A stretch of 64,000 nt of DNA from Flavobacteriales bacterium UBA4422 (GCA_002389645.1 DGQE01000018.1:310001-374000); one strand, 5' to 3'. Shown: positions 51,352 through 61,145, counted from the first letter of the stretch. A program made the numbers and translations. Notes: generated from the letters alone by a model not told the origin.

Positions 51352-54300
51352 ATGATCTTGAAAAGAATATTAGCTCTTCTATCCATTTTTATTGCTTTTG
51401 CATGGATAGTGCCTATGTCAGTTAACGGACAGTGTGGGGGTAGTCCACTCGTATTGCCAATGAACTTGAATAATGGTCAAGACGGCATTATGTTTAACAT
51501 TACTGCGTTGACTGATGTTACGATTGACTCAGTTTGGTCAAATTATGATCCAGGTAATATTCCAGAAATTGAAATTTGGCATAATCCAGGAGGAATTGTG
51601 GGTAACCAGGCATCCGCAGTTGGTTGGACACTTATGGGAAATGCATTGAATGTTACGAGTGCTGGAAATAACAACCTAACACCTGTGCCGATTTACATAA
51701 ACGTGCCGATAGTCAATGGTAACACAGAAGGGTTTTACGTAACAACTACCAGTGCTGGAGGTGGTGCTAACTACACCAACGGAGTGGGCACTGCGGGTAA
51801 TTTTTATATGGGTAATGGAGATATTTCTGTTTCTCAAGGGTACGGTAAAGACTATCCTTTTGCTGCTACGTTTAACCCACGACAGTTCAATGGAAATATT
51901 TTTTATAGTTGCTGCCCAACCCCGGCAGCTCCTCAAGGGCCAATAAGTGGAGACACAACAAATTGTATTGGCGATACGGTTACATTCTTTGTGCCTTTTG
52001 ATACGAATGCTGTTTCATACACTTGGACAGTTCCTGCTGGAGATACAATTATTTCTGGCGTTAACGATTCTTTAATGACCATGGTTGTCGGGCCAAATTC
52101 AACCGGTGGTCAAATTTGTGTTAATTTAACGGATACGTGCACGAATAGCCCAGACATCTGCATCAGCTATGCGATTAATCAACCAGTTGCTCCACCTTCA
52201 ATCACAGGAGTTACATCAATTTGTCAAAATGATAGTGCATGGTACTCAGTAGTAGCTTCACCGAGTGTTTTGAGTTATAATTGGTTTTTACCTCCTGGAG
52301 CTTCATTTTTGTCAACCCAAGATTCCAATGAAATTCATGTGCAGTTCGGTTCAGTAGCTGGTGATATTTGTTTGCAGGTTACTGATTCTTGTGCCACTAG
52401 TGATAGTGTTTGCTTGAGCGTAACAATAAACTCTAATCCAACTTTGGCCAATGCTGGCCCAGATCGTACAGTCTGTGCAGGTAATATGGCCAATTTAGCG
52501 GCTACTGCGGCAGCGAATGGAAATGGGTTGTGGTCCGTAGTTTCAGCTCCTGGTGCAGGAACTTTTACAGATTCAACAGATAATCAGTCCGGATATAGCA
52601 CGTTATCACCAGGTCAGCATGTACTAAGATGGACTGTAGAGTCTGCGGGCTGTCCAAGTACTTCGGATATTATGAATGTCGATGTTATTGCCACCCCATC
52701 GGCCAACTTCACAACCGCTAATGTTTGCGAAGGAACACCAGTTTCTTTTCAAGACTTAAGTTCTAGTAATGGGACTAGTATTACTGCTTGGTTGTGGGAT
52801 GTTACGGGAAATGGTGTCGACAATTATGTTAATCAGAATCCTACCCATAATTACAATGCACCTGGTATTTATAATGTTAGACTTATTGTTAGCGCACAAG
52901 GATGTGCAGACACATTATATCAAAATTTGTCAGTCAATCCTATGCCAGTTTTGAATATAACTGCGGATGACGAATGTTACCAAGAGATTGTTGAGATTGA
53001 TAACAATTCGACCATAAGCTTAGGAGCGATAGATTCAGTTTCTTGGGATTTTGGAGATGGATCAGGAGTGGTGACTACATTCGGTGCTGGAGTTGATTTA
53101 GAGCCTTCACACACATATGGCGTGCCTGGGCAGTATACAATTTTTCATACAGCATATTCTGATGCTGGATGTGTTGCCAACACAGTAATTCCAGTTGAGG
53201 TTTTCCACTTACCGGTAGCTGATTTTAATGCCGTTAATGCCTGCCAGTATCAAACAACTCTATTTCAAGATGAAAGCACTATTGTAGGAGCTGATATTGA
53301 AGATTGGGCTTGGAGTTTTGGTGATGGTATTGATTCAGCATTTGTTCAGGATCCGTCCCACGACTATGACGTAAATGGCTTTGTGGATGTAACATTGCTA
53401 GTTACAACTGATCAAGGGTGTATTGATGAAAAGATGATAAGTCTAGAGGTATTCCCAACCCCTGTAAATGAATTCAATTATTCTAATAAGGTATGTCTGG
53501 GTGATACCCATTTCTTAGATGACCAATCGACAATAGCTTATGGCACTATTGATCAGTTCTTTTGGACAATAGACGATTCTATAGATTACACGGGTGCTAA
53601 TGTATGGCACTTATTTGACGAGATCGGAGTTTACAATATTGAGCTTACGACAGAATCTGATAATGGATGCAGAGCAGTCATTGAAAAGGAGATTCCTGTT
53701 TATGGTATACCAGAGGCTGACTTCGTTTTCACTAACGAATGTGAAGATGACTTGATTAGCTTTTTGGATAGTTCAGAGTTTAATAATGGCTCGATACTAA
53801 GCTATGCCTGGGATTTTGGAGATAGCACTGAAATAGCTACAGAGCAGAATCCGAAGCACGCATTTGAGACGTTCGGAATTTATGATGTAACCCTGCAAGT
53901 TGAATCTTATAAGGGATGTATCGGTTCAGTCACTTACCCAGTTAAGGTTTATGAAAGAGTGATTCCAAACTTTTATCCAGTGCCAGATAGTGGATGTTCA
54001 CCTTTGTATGTTGCTTTTGTGGATTCAAGTGAAAGCGTCACCGAAAGGGACTTAACCTACAAGTGGTATTATGGTGATGGTTTTAGTCGCTTCGATACTG
54101 CAGAGTACACTTACCTGAACAGTTCTGGAAGATTTCGTGTTTATGATGTAACGCTGGAAATTACGACTGATGAGGGATGTTTGGGGGCTACAACGCTTGA
54201 TAGTTCAATCACTGTTGTTCCTCAGCCTATTGCAGCTTTCAGCAGTGACCCAGAACTGGATAAGCTGAAAACAACCAACCCGCTAGTTCAGTTTAGTAAT

Positions 54301-54762
54301 CAGTCTGTACAAGCTAATTGGTTGAAATGGGATTTTGGAGATGGAGAAACGTCCAAAGATCAAAACCCTGCTCATGAATATAAGTTTGAAGGACAATATG
54401 AAGTGATGCTTGTAGCTAGAAATGTATATCAATGTACAGACACACTCAGAAAGACAGCAGTCGTAAATCACGCGAATGTTCCATTTATACCTTCCGCATT
54501 CACACCGAATGGTGATGGTATTAACGATGTGTTCACGATTGATGGTCTTCAAGATGTGTCGGAAGTCACACTAGAGATATTTGATCGCTGGGGTCACTTG
54601 ATCTTCAATGGCGAAGGCTTAGATGTTCAGTGGGATGGAATGAACAATCAATCAAGAATTGTTCAACAGGGAGTATACAATTATAGATTGCTGTACACGG
54701 ATTCTTTCGGTGAACGATTTGAAATTTCCGGAAATTTAAGTGTGGTTGGTGTTGAGAAATAG
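51352..54762 (+). CDS. Giant PKD-repeat surface protein, T9SS type B sorting domain (module copy 1)
   Basis: 1136 residues from the ATG at 51352, which opens a signal peptide ending ...MSVNGQ; the frame is open 25 codons further but without a signal. An N-terminal beta domain ends in YSCCPTP, then Ig-like segments and about six PKD domains with WDFGDG-type motifs (encoded near 53044, 53311, 53809, 54064 and 54328). The last 90 residues (FIPSAFTPNGDGINDVFTI, EIFDRWGHLIF, GVYNYRLLY) are the gliding-motility-associated type B CTD. Secretion by T9SS to the surface is expected. First gene of a four-gene operon. Confidence 0.88.
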   Translation: MILKRILALLSIFIAFAWIVPMSVNGQCGGSPLVLPMNLNNGQDGIMFNITALTDVTIDSVWSNYDPGNIPEIEIWHNPGGIVGNQASAVGWTLMGNALNVTSAGNNNLTPVPIYINVPIVNGNTEGFYVTTTSAGGGANYTNGVGTAGNFYMGNGDISVSQGYGKDYPFAATFNPRQFNGNIFYSCCPTPAAPQGPISGDTTNCIGDTVTFFVPFDTNAVSYTWTVPAGDTIISGVNDSLMTMVVGPNSTGGQICVNLTDTCTNSPDICISYAINQPVAPPSITGVTSICQNDSAWYSVVASPSVLSYNWFLPPGASFLSTQDSNEIHVQFGSVAGDICLQVTDSCATSDSVCLSVTINSNPTLANAGPDRTVCAGNMANLAATAAANGNGLWSVVSAPGAGTFTDSTDNQSGYSTLSPGQHVLRWTVESAGCPSTSDIMNVDVIATPSANFTTANVCEGTPVSFQDLSSSNGTSITAWLWDVTGNGVDNYVNQNPTHNYNAPGIYNVRLIVSAQGCADTLYQNLSVNPMPVLNITADDECYQEIVEIDNNSTISLGAIDSVSWDFGDGSGVVTTFGAGVDLEPSHTYGVPGQYTIFHTAYSDAGCVANTVIPVEVFHLPVADFNAVNACQYQTTLFQDESTIVGADIEDWAWSFGDGIDSAFVQDPSHDYDVNGFVDVTLLVTTDQGCIDEKMISLEVFPTPVNEFNYSNKVCLGDTHFLDDQSTIAYGTIDQFFWTIDDSIDYTGANVWHLFDEIGVYNIELTTESDNGCRAVIEKEIPVYGIPEADFVFTNECEDDLISFLDSSEFNNGSILSYAWDFGDSTEIATEQNPKHAFETFGIYDVTLQVESYKGCIGSVTYPVKVYERVIPNFYPVPDSGCSPLYVAFVDSSESVTERDLTYKWYYGDGFSRFDTAEYTYLNSSGRFRVYDVTLEITTDEGCLGATTLDSSITVVPQPIAAFSSDPELDKLKTTNPLVQFSNQSVQANWLKWDFGDGETSKDQNPAHEYKFEGQYEVMLVARNVYQCTDTLRKTAVVNHANVPFIPSAFTPNGDGINDVFTIDGLQDVSEVTLEIFDRWGHLIFNGEGLDVQWDGMNNQSRIVQQGVYNYRLLYTDSFGERFEISGNLSVVGVEK

Positions 54763-54766
54763 TAAA

Positions 54767-55141
54767 ATGATGAAGAGTACTAAGATGAATACAATGAACA
54801 GTAAGCGCGTCTTTTTTCTAGCGCTAATTTTCTCCATGAGCTTCGCTGCAAATAAGGCTTATTCGCAGGCGTCAGATGCTCCAGGTTTGCCATATCATGT
54901 GCCAGCCATTATGGAAATCATCGTTGATGCAGTTGAAAGCCCAACAGACACAAATGCATACGTAAGTATGTTATTGGATGAACAAGATTTTCCCGAGTTC
55001 GTGATGGGCGAGCCATTGGATAATCAAACTTTGAGTGAAATTCAGACTTGGGTTTCTACGCATGTTGAGATTATGAAGGAATTCCAATGGGAAAGGAAAG
55101 TAAATTACGATACGTTTTATTTAGAACAAGAAAGTAACTGA
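54767..55141 (+). CDS. Small secreted partner protein, unknown (module copy 1)
   Basis: 124 residues from the ATG at 54767 (a second ATG follows at once). Signal peptide about residues 9-35 ending YSQ. The mature part is about 90 residues and acidic. ESPTDTNAYV aligns with ETPTASNAFI of the small protein encoded at 58274, and the later TWVSTHVEIMKEF with WWASHNEAAVEEY, so the two are probably paralogues. It starts 4 bases after the giant protein and overlaps the next giant gene by one base. No known family recognised. Confidence 0.72.
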   Translation: MMKSTKMNTMNSKRVFFLALIFSMSFAANKAYSQASDAPGLPYHVPAIMEIIVDAVESPTDTNAYVSMLLDEQDFPEFVMGEPLDNQTLSEIQTWVSTHVEIMKEFQWERKVNYDTFYLEQESN

Positions 55142-58100
55142 TGATTAAATCAAAAAGAATATTAAAGTCGGTGAAAGTATTATTGACATTAGTCCTAGTA
55201 GTTACTGCTGGTTTGGGCTTCACTCAAACGGCAATTCCTATTGGTCCGCAGAATAATACATTCACTAGTATGGTGCGAGGATATCACTTTACCTCACCAG
55301 TGAATTTTACCATTTGTGGATTGTATATTCCTACAGATGCATCAATGGGGTTGCAATCTGTTGAAGTTGTTCGATTTACGAATGCTGCTCCACCTGCTTT
55401 TCCGGGCACTACGAATGCATTTGCATCACTGTTTTACTCTCCAAGTTACCCTACCAATGCGATGATTCCTTGTAACATACAAGTCAGTGCAGGAGATATA
55501 ATTGGAGTTTATGGTGCTAGAGCAGCCAACATGGTTAACAGTTATGATGGTGTAAACTTCGCCTCTACAATATCTAGCCAACCAGCTACGTTTTCCAGAT
55601 CAGGAATGCAGGCTAACCTGTCAACAGGACAGATGGCCAATATTTGGTCTGAGGTAAACTACAACATAGGACGTATAATAATGTATTATGAGTGCTGTCC
55701 GGATCCACCCACACCACAGTTGACTGCTGCTCCAACACAAATTTGTTCTAACGATACCTTTACCTACTCAACAGCGAATTACCCATTTGCAACAGGTTAT
55801 ACATGGGATTTTGGGAATTCGGGAACTATTGTTGGGGCTAATATTGATAGCTCTGAGGTCGAGGTGGTGTATGACGGAACTGTTGTTTATGATACGGTTT
55901 GTTTGACCATGTTTGATACATGTTCAAGCAGCGATACGTGTTTCCCGGTGGTGATTAATCCACCGTTTGCCTTTGCTGGAAACGACACTTCTATTTGTGC
56001 TACTTCTATGCAGCTCAATGGAAACCAAGGTAGCGGCTATTGGACCGTTCTAGGTGGTGCAGGTACTTTCTCAAATACGAATGATTTTAATTCTTCCGTA
56101 AGTGGCCTAGCTCCAGGTGTAAATACCTTGGCATGGACAATTACAAACAATAACTGCCCAGCAATTTCCGATGAGATTAACATTACTGTGAAACCCGTTC
56201 CGGTGGCTCAGATGATGGCGCCAGACGGTTGTGATCAAGGACAAATTCAGTTTACAGATGATTCATATGCACTGAATGGAAATATTATTGATTGGAATTG
56301 GGACGTAGACGGTGATGGCACTTTTGACTATACAACTACATCGTTTAATCATATTTATCCCGGACCAGGAACGTATCAGTGTACACTGGTAGTTACAGCA
56401 AACCAAGGCTGTCAAGACACGCTCGTTGAGCCGATTATTGTTCATCCAAATCCCGTAACAGACTTTTCTTATAACTCTGATTGTGAGGGAAGTCCTATGG
56501 CTTTTAATGATCTTTCTGCAATCGCTTCTGGGTTTATTAGTGATTGGGAATGGGATTTCGGTGATGGCTCGAACATCAGTTTTGCTCAAGGTCCAGCTCA
56601 CGTGTATGATACGGCTGGGTTCTATTGGGTGACTTTAACTGCTACTAGCAATGAAGGCTGTGTTGTCAGTCATTCCGATTCTGTTCAAGTATATTCTATT
56701 CCAACTATTGATTGGTTATCTCCTGAGATGTGTCAAAATGATACAGTTTTCTTTGCTGATTCATCTACATCTACTGAAGGTGTGATCAATTATTGGGAAT
56801 GGGACTTTGGCGATGGATCGCCAGTAGATATTAATCAGCATACAGCTCATAAGTATCCTGCCCACAACCTGTACTCGGTTCGATTAACAGTGGCTACTGA
56901 TTTGGGATGCACCAATACGGTAGTTAGAGATCAACGTTCGTTCCCTGTTCCACAGCCTGATTATATTCAATATGGCGTATGTGAAGAACAGCGTGTGACG
57001 TTCACTGACAATTCAGCGGTCAGTAATATGTTCGGCTCAACGCTTACTACTTTTAAGTGGAAGTTTGGTGATGGCGATAGCGCGATCAATGAGACGGTGG
57101 GGCATTTCTACCAAGACCCAGGGTTCTATAACTTAGAATTGACGCCTTACACTAACTATGGCTGTAATCATACATACGAGAGTGAAATATTAATCCGCCC
57201 TCGCCCAGATGCAAAGATTTTAGTTGTTGATGATAAGGTCTGTGCTCAAAATGAAATCAGCTATCGAGATGAGACTTATTTCGACTACGAGTTTGATACC
57301 GTGGGTGCGGTATCATGGAATTGGTTGTTTGGTGATGGGGCTTCTTCGGATATAAAGAATCCGACCAACGTATTTGCAAAAGGAGGGGATTTTACTACCA
57401 TGCTTATCGTTGAAACAGGATATGGATGTATTGACTCTACTACAAAAACCACGTTTGTATATCACAATCCAACGGCTGATTACCGCATGGATACGTTAGA
57501 AGGTTGTTCACCTCATTGTGTCACATTTATTGATCAATCTAAATTGGCAACAGGTGAAGATTTAATTTACAACTGGAGTTTTGGAGACGGTCAAAACGAT
57601 ATTGAAAATGTGAATCCAACGTATTGCTATTCTGTTCAAGATGGAATCGACTCTGAAGTGTTCAATTCTTCATTGCGAGTGACTACTGTCAATGGATGTT
57701 CCGATTCGTACAACCATCCTGACAAAATCAAAGTATTCTCTAATCCAATTGCTGATTTTGATGTAAGTGCGATTTCAGTGAGCGAGCTTGATCCTGTTGT
57801 GATGATTGACAATTATTCCATAGGTGGAGATTATTGGAATTGGGATTTTGGAGATTCTTCATTCAGTGCGTTATTCAATCCGATTCGACATGAATATGAT
57901 GCTCCAGGTTTGTACCGTATTGATTTGGTGACCGAAACAGCATTTGGTTGTAAGGATGCGATTTCAAAAGGTGTGAATGTTGAGCGCCTTCAAACCCTAT
58001 TTGTTCCTTCTAGTTTCTCACCAAACGGTGATGGAATCAATGATTTCTTTGAAATTTTTGGATCTGACCTTCAAGAAGTGAAGCTGTGGATTTATGATCG

Positions 58101-58272
58101 TTGGGGTAATGAATTGTTCTATGGTGAAGACGACCAAGCAAAATGGGACGGAATGCAGGACGGTAAGCTGCTTCCAATAGGTGCCTATGCTTATGTAGTG
58201 GTCTATAAGCAATCAGATCAAATCAAGCAGAAGAAGACAGGTAATTTTGTAATATCTAGATCTAATAAGTAG
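55141..58272 (+). CDS. Giant PKD-repeat surface protein, T9SS type B sorting domain (module copy 2)
   Basis: 1043 residues. Signal peptide about 1-30 (ending GFTQ). An N-terminal beta domain ends in YYECCPDPP, matching the YSCCPTP end of the domain in the gene at 51352. Six or more PKD domains follow (WEWDFGDGS, WKFGDGD, WLFGDGA, WSFGDGQ, WDFGDSS motifs). The C-terminus FVPSSFSPNGDGINDFFEIF with WIYDRWGNELFYG is the type B T9SS sorting domain. ATG overlaps the stop of the small gene. A surface adhesin or fibre role is inferred; no enzyme domain is seen. Confidence 0.88.
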   Translation: MIKSKRILKSVKVLLTLVLVVTAGLGFTQTAIPIGPQNNTFTSMVRGYHFTSPVNFTICGLYIPTDASMGLQSVEVVRFTNAAPPAFPGTTNAFASLFYSPSYPTNAMIPCNIQVSAGDIIGVYGARAANMVNSYDGVNFASTISSQPATFSRSGMQANLSTGQMANIWSEVNYNIGRIIMYYECCPDPPTPQLTAAPTQICSNDTFTYSTANYPFATGYTWDFGNSGTIVGANIDSSEVEVVYDGTVVYDTVCLTMFDTCSSSDTCFPVVINPPFAFAGNDTSICATSMQLNGNQGSGYWTVLGGAGTFSNTNDFNSSVSGLAPGVNTLAWTITNNNCPAISDEINITVKPVPVAQMMAPDGCDQGQIQFTDDSYALNGNIIDWNWDVDGDGTFDYTTTSFNHIYPGPGTYQCTLVVTANQGCQDTLVEPIIVHPNPVTDFSYNSDCEGSPMAFNDLSAIASGFISDWEWDFGDGSNISFAQGPAHVYDTAGFYWVTLTATSNEGCVVSHSDSVQVYSIPTIDWLSPEMCQNDTVFFADSSTSTEGVINYWEWDFGDGSPVDINQHTAHKYPAHNLYSVRLTVATDLGCTNTVVRDQRSFPVPQPDYIQYGVCEEQRVTFTDNSAVSNMFGSTLTTFKWKFGDGDSAINETVGHFYQDPGFYNLELTPYTNYGCNHTYESEILIRPRPDAKILVVDDKVCAQNEISYRDETYFDYEFDTVGAVSWNWLFGDGASSDIKNPTNVFAKGGDFTTMLIVETGYGCIDSTTKTTFVYHNPTADYRMDTLEGCSPHCVTFIDQSKLATGEDLIYNWSFGDGQNDIENVNPTYCYSVQDGIDSEVFNSSLRVTTVNGCSDSYNHPDKIKVFSNPIADFDVSAISVSELDPVVMIDNYSIGGDYWNWDFGDSSFSALFNPIRHEYDAPGLYRIDLVTETAFGCKDAISKGVNVERLQTLFVPSSFSPNGDGINDFFEIFGSDLQEVKLWIYDRWGNELFYGEDDQAKWDGMQDGKLLPIGAYAYVVVYKQSDQIKQKKTGNFVISRSNK

Positions 58273-58273
58273 A

Positions 58274-58597
58274 ATGATGAAGAAGCTATTTCAAATAAAA
58301 GGAATCCTTGTTTTGATGGCAGTGCTGTTTAGTATGTCATCTGTAGCTCAGAATGCAATTGCCGATGACGAGCAGCCTACGCTGTCTTACGATACTTATC
58401 AAATTGCTATTGAGTGGAACGAATGGCATGAAACACCAACAGCATCCAATGCTTTTATCGGTGAGTTTATGACTGAATTTAATGTTCCTCAAACTACAGT
58501 GAACCCAGGTTTGACTTTAGTGAAAACATGGCAATGGTGGGCTTCACACAATGAAGCTGCTGTAGAAGAATACATCTCAAGAAGAGACGCGCAATAA
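58274..58597 (+). CDS. Small secreted partner protein, unknown (module copy 2)
   Basis: 107 residues with a signal peptide (about 1-25, LFSMSSVAQ). The mature part of about 80 residues contains four Trp (EWNEWHE, WQWWASH) and the ETPTASNAFI motif shared with the small protein encoded at 54767. It starts one base after the stop of the preceding giant T9SS gene. Same order, spacing and size class as the first copy support a functional pair with the giant protein. Function unknown. Confidence 0.72.
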   Translation: MMKKLFQIKGILVLMAVLFSMSSVAQNAIADDEQPTLSYDTYQIAIEWNEWHETPTASNAFIGEFMTEFNVPQTTVNPGLTLVKTWQWWASHNEAAVEEYISRRDAQ

Positions 58598-58606
58598 GCC
58601 TCTTTA

Positions 58607-60307
58607 TTAAGAAACACCTAAATCCTTGATGATATCTTGAATGGTATTATCAAGGATTTTTTGTTGCGCTTTCAATGAAGCGCTGCTCTCCCAATCTTTT
58701 CTTACGCTGAAATAAAACTTGATCTTCGGTTCTGTGCCAGATGGTCTTGCCGAGATCTTGCTTCCTGAAGAGGTGTAGAACTGCAATACGTTGGATGAGG
58801 GCAGATCAATAGGAGTTATGTGCCCGGTTTTCAAGTCTTTTGAAGTTCCATTATTGATATCATCGATCCGAACGATTTCATCTCCACCTAAAGATGCCGG
58901 TGGGTTCGTTCTTAAATCACGCATCATTTGAGCGATTTCTTCACTTCCATCCTTGCCCTTTTTGGTCAGGCTGATCAAATGCTCTTGATACAAGTCATGT
59001 CGCTTGTATATACGGCCTAAATATCGCTCTGCATTCTCACCATCTTGCAATACTTGACCTAACCAATCACAAAAAATGAGTGCCGCGGTGAGTGCATCCT
59101 TATCACGCACAAAATCACCGATCATAAAGCCGTAGCTCTCTTCACCACCGCCAATAAAGGTTTTGTCACCTTCATTGTCTTTGATCAATTTAGCGATGTG
59201 TTTAAAGCCGGTTAAGCAAATTTGCGAATCAACACCATAGTGCATGGCTACATCTCCGAATAATTCACTACTTACAATGGTGTATGCAATGAATTCATCG
59301 CCTTTTAGTGCAGTATTTTGCAACAAGTAATCTGTTAGAATGACCCCTGTTTGGTTTCCGTTCAGAAGGATCATTTCTCCTTCGTTGTTTCTCACAGCAA
59401 CGCCAATTCTATCGCTATCCGGATCAGTGCCAATAACCAGGTCGGCATTCTCGCGATCAGCCAATTCCAAAGCCATATTCAGCGCTTCGCGTTCTTCAGG
59501 GTTTGGGCTTTTTACGGTGGGGAAGTTTCCATCAGGAACGGCTTGTTCTTCTACAATCAACACGTTTTCATATCCAGCCTCCTCCAAAAGTCGAGGCAGC
59601 AGTGTGATTGAAGTTCCGTGCAATGAAGTAAGCACAATTTTTAAGTTCTTATTGACCTCTGATGAACGTCTTTGTGCCAGTGAAGCCTTCACGAAAGCAT
59701 CATCCATTTCTTTGCCCAACTCATGGATCAAAGAGGGATTTGCTTTAAAATTGATCTGGTTCAGCTGTTCAATTTTACGCACTTCATCAATTATGCCGAT
59801 GTCTTGTGGTGCAACAATTTGGGCGCCATCGTTCCAATAGACTTTATAACCGTTGTATTCTGGCGGATTGTGTGAAGCAGTAATCACAATTCCACTATGG
59901 CAGTTTAACTCTCTTACTGCAAACGACAATTGTGGAGTAGGGCGTAAGTCTGAAAATAAGTATGCTTCGATACCGTTGGCCGAGAAAATCTCTGCCACCA
60001 TTCGGGCAAATGCTTGACTATTGTTTCTGCAGTCATAGGCTATTGCTACTTTAATTTGCTCACCAGGAAAAGACTGCTTTAAGTAGTTGGACAAACCTTG
60101 AGTGGCCATACCGAAGGTGTATTTGTTCACACGATTAGATCCCACACCCATCACTCCGCGCATTCCTCCTGTTCCAAATTCAAGATCGCGGTAGAATGCA
60201 TCCTCTAAATCTCTCTCAGGACCATCAAGCAATGCTTGGATTCCCTTCTTAAACAATTCGTCTGTATCCTGCTCTAGCCACCTTAAGGCATTCTCTCTTG
60301 CTGTCAT
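58607..60307 (-). CDS. Phosphohexomutase (phosphoglucomutase/phosphomannomutase)
   Basis: 566 residues, cytoplasmic. Catalytic serine loop GIVITASHNPPEYNGYKVY, metal-binding DPDSDRIGVAV, sugar-binding GGGEESYGFMIGDF and the phosphate-binding C-terminal motif ISARPSGTEPKIKFYF. The four-domain layout matches alpha-D-phosphohexomutases of the Pgm/ManB type that interconvert hexose 6- and 1-phosphates. Substrate preference cannot be read. Convergent with the small secreted gene, nine bases between stops. Confidence 0.93.
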   Translation of the reverse strand: MTARENALRWLEQDTDELFKKGIQALLDGPERDLEDAFYRDLEFGTGGMRGVMGVGSNRVNKYTFGMATQGLSNYLKQSFPGEQIKVAIAYDCRNNSQAFARMVAEIFSANGIEAYLFSDLRPTPQLSFAVRELNCHSGIVITASHNPPEYNGYKVYWNDGAQIVAPQDIGIIDEVRKIEQLNQINFKANPSLIHELGKEMDDAFVKASLAQRRSSEVNKNLKIVLTSLHGTSITLLPRLLEEAGYENVLIVEEQAVPDGNFPTVKSPNPEEREALNMALELADRENADLVIGTDPDSDRIGVAVRNNEGEMILLNGNQTGVILTDYLLQNTALKGDEFIAYTIVSSELFGDVAMHYGVDSQICLTGFKHIAKLIKDNEGDKTFIGGGEESYGFMIGDFVRDKDALTAALIFCDWLGQVLQDGENAERYLGRIYKRHDLYQEHLISLTKKGKDGSEEIAQMMRDLRTNPPASLGGDEIVRIDDINNGTSKDLKTGHITPIDLPSSNVLQFYTSSGSKISARPSGTEPKIKFYFSVRKDWESSASLKAQQKILDNTIQDIIKDLGVS

Positions 60308-60593
60308 CGCTTAAAATTAGGCTGCAAATTTAGCTTCTTGAGATTGCCCATAATGTTGAGTTGTGAAGTTATCGACCAGGCATGGTGAATGAAGACTGTT
60401 AATGAATAGTTAATCCATTGTTATAGAGGTGATTGTTGGCGATTTTCTTGTTTTGACTCAACGCAAAATTATGCTTGGGTGTCCTCATGCTTAACATACG
60501 CTCTCATTCCGCTCACATCCTTAAACTAAGCTTAATTCCATGTTAAATCGTGGCTTTGAAAACTAGTTGTCCTTTGTGGTATAAAATGTAAGC
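60308..60593. other. Intergenic stretch with nothing recognised
   Basis: About 290 bases between the phosphohexomutase start and the small ORF at 60594. I see no tRNA, terminator-like hairpin or gene fragment. It presumably holds the mutase promoter; no clean TTG-N19-TAnnTTTG is found. Confidence 0.5.
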
Positions 60594-60731
60594 ATGATGT
60601 CAATGAGAACTTTATTCCGCGAGATTGAGCTTTGGGTAGTTGAATTATTGGCTTATAAACTCGGTAGTTTGAAAGATGCCTTGCACGGTTATCACACTCG
60701 ACAAATTCCAAATCTTTATGAAAACGCCTAA
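60594..60731 (+). CDS. Possible short ORF before the truncated phosphoesterase
   Basis: 45 residues (MMSMRTLFREIELWVVELLA...), running 14 bases into the next frame. It has a plausible amphipathic helix and a TATAAAAT-rich upstream region, but I know no homologue. It could be a chance frame or part of the degraded locus. Weak call. Confidence 0.22.
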   Translation: MMSMRTLFREIELWVVELLAYKLGSLKDALHGYHTRQIPNLYENA

Positions 60732-61014
60732 ACGCAAAATTGATGTTCTGGTAGTTTCAGATGTGCACTTAGGAACCTATGGCTGTCATGCCAAGGAACT
60801 GCATCAGTACTTAAAAAGCATTGAGCCAAAGAAGGTGATATTGAATGGAGACATCATTGATATCTGGCAGTTCAATAAACGCTACTGGCCTAAGTCACAC
60901 ATGAAGGTGATCAAACACATTTTGGGTTGGGTTTCAAAGGGAATAAAGGTGTATTATATTACTGGAAACCACGATGAAATGCTATTTTGTATGGACGTTA
61001 ATGGACAATTTTGA
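60718..61014 (+). pseudogene. Truncated LpxH-like metallophosphoesterase
   Basis: From the ATG at 60718 (MKTPKRKIDVLVVSDVHLGT) the frame matches UDP-2,3-diacylglucosamine pyrophosphatase-like phosphoesterases: metal motif DVHLGT, GDIIDIWQF, and GNHDEML. Intact homologues continue for about another 150 residues with the later GHxH motifs. Here similarity stops at GNHDEM, and the frame ends ten codons on, within sequence that in another frame encodes a beta-glucosidase end. The second half of the active site is lost, so it is unlikely to work. Confidence 0.85.
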
Positions 61015-61126
61015 GTGGGCAGAAGGTTACCGTCCGCGCTTTGGATTGATTTATGTTGACTTTAACACGCAAAAGCGGTATTTCAAGCATTCAGCATTGT
61101 GGTATGCGGAGTTTTTAGCGTCATAA
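60983..61126 (+). pseudogene. C-terminal remnant of a GH1 beta-glucosidase
   Basis: The frame beginning YFVWTLMDNFEWAEGY, with RFGLIYVDFNTQKR and SALWYAEFLAS before a TAA, is the conserved end of family 1 beta-glucosidases (47 residues of about 450). The nucleophile motif ITENG and everything upstream are absent. It lies in a different frame from the phosphoesterase front that precedes it and begins within a few bases of where that similarity ends, so a deletion joined the two genes. Confidence 0.88.
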
Positions 61127-61145
61127 TCATCTCCGTAGCTGTGCA

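Noticed and set aside
60676..61014. Intact 112-residue phosphoesterase gene
   Set aside because: The family needs about 240 residues with a second metal-binding half; similarity stops abruptly where GH1 sequence begins in another frame.
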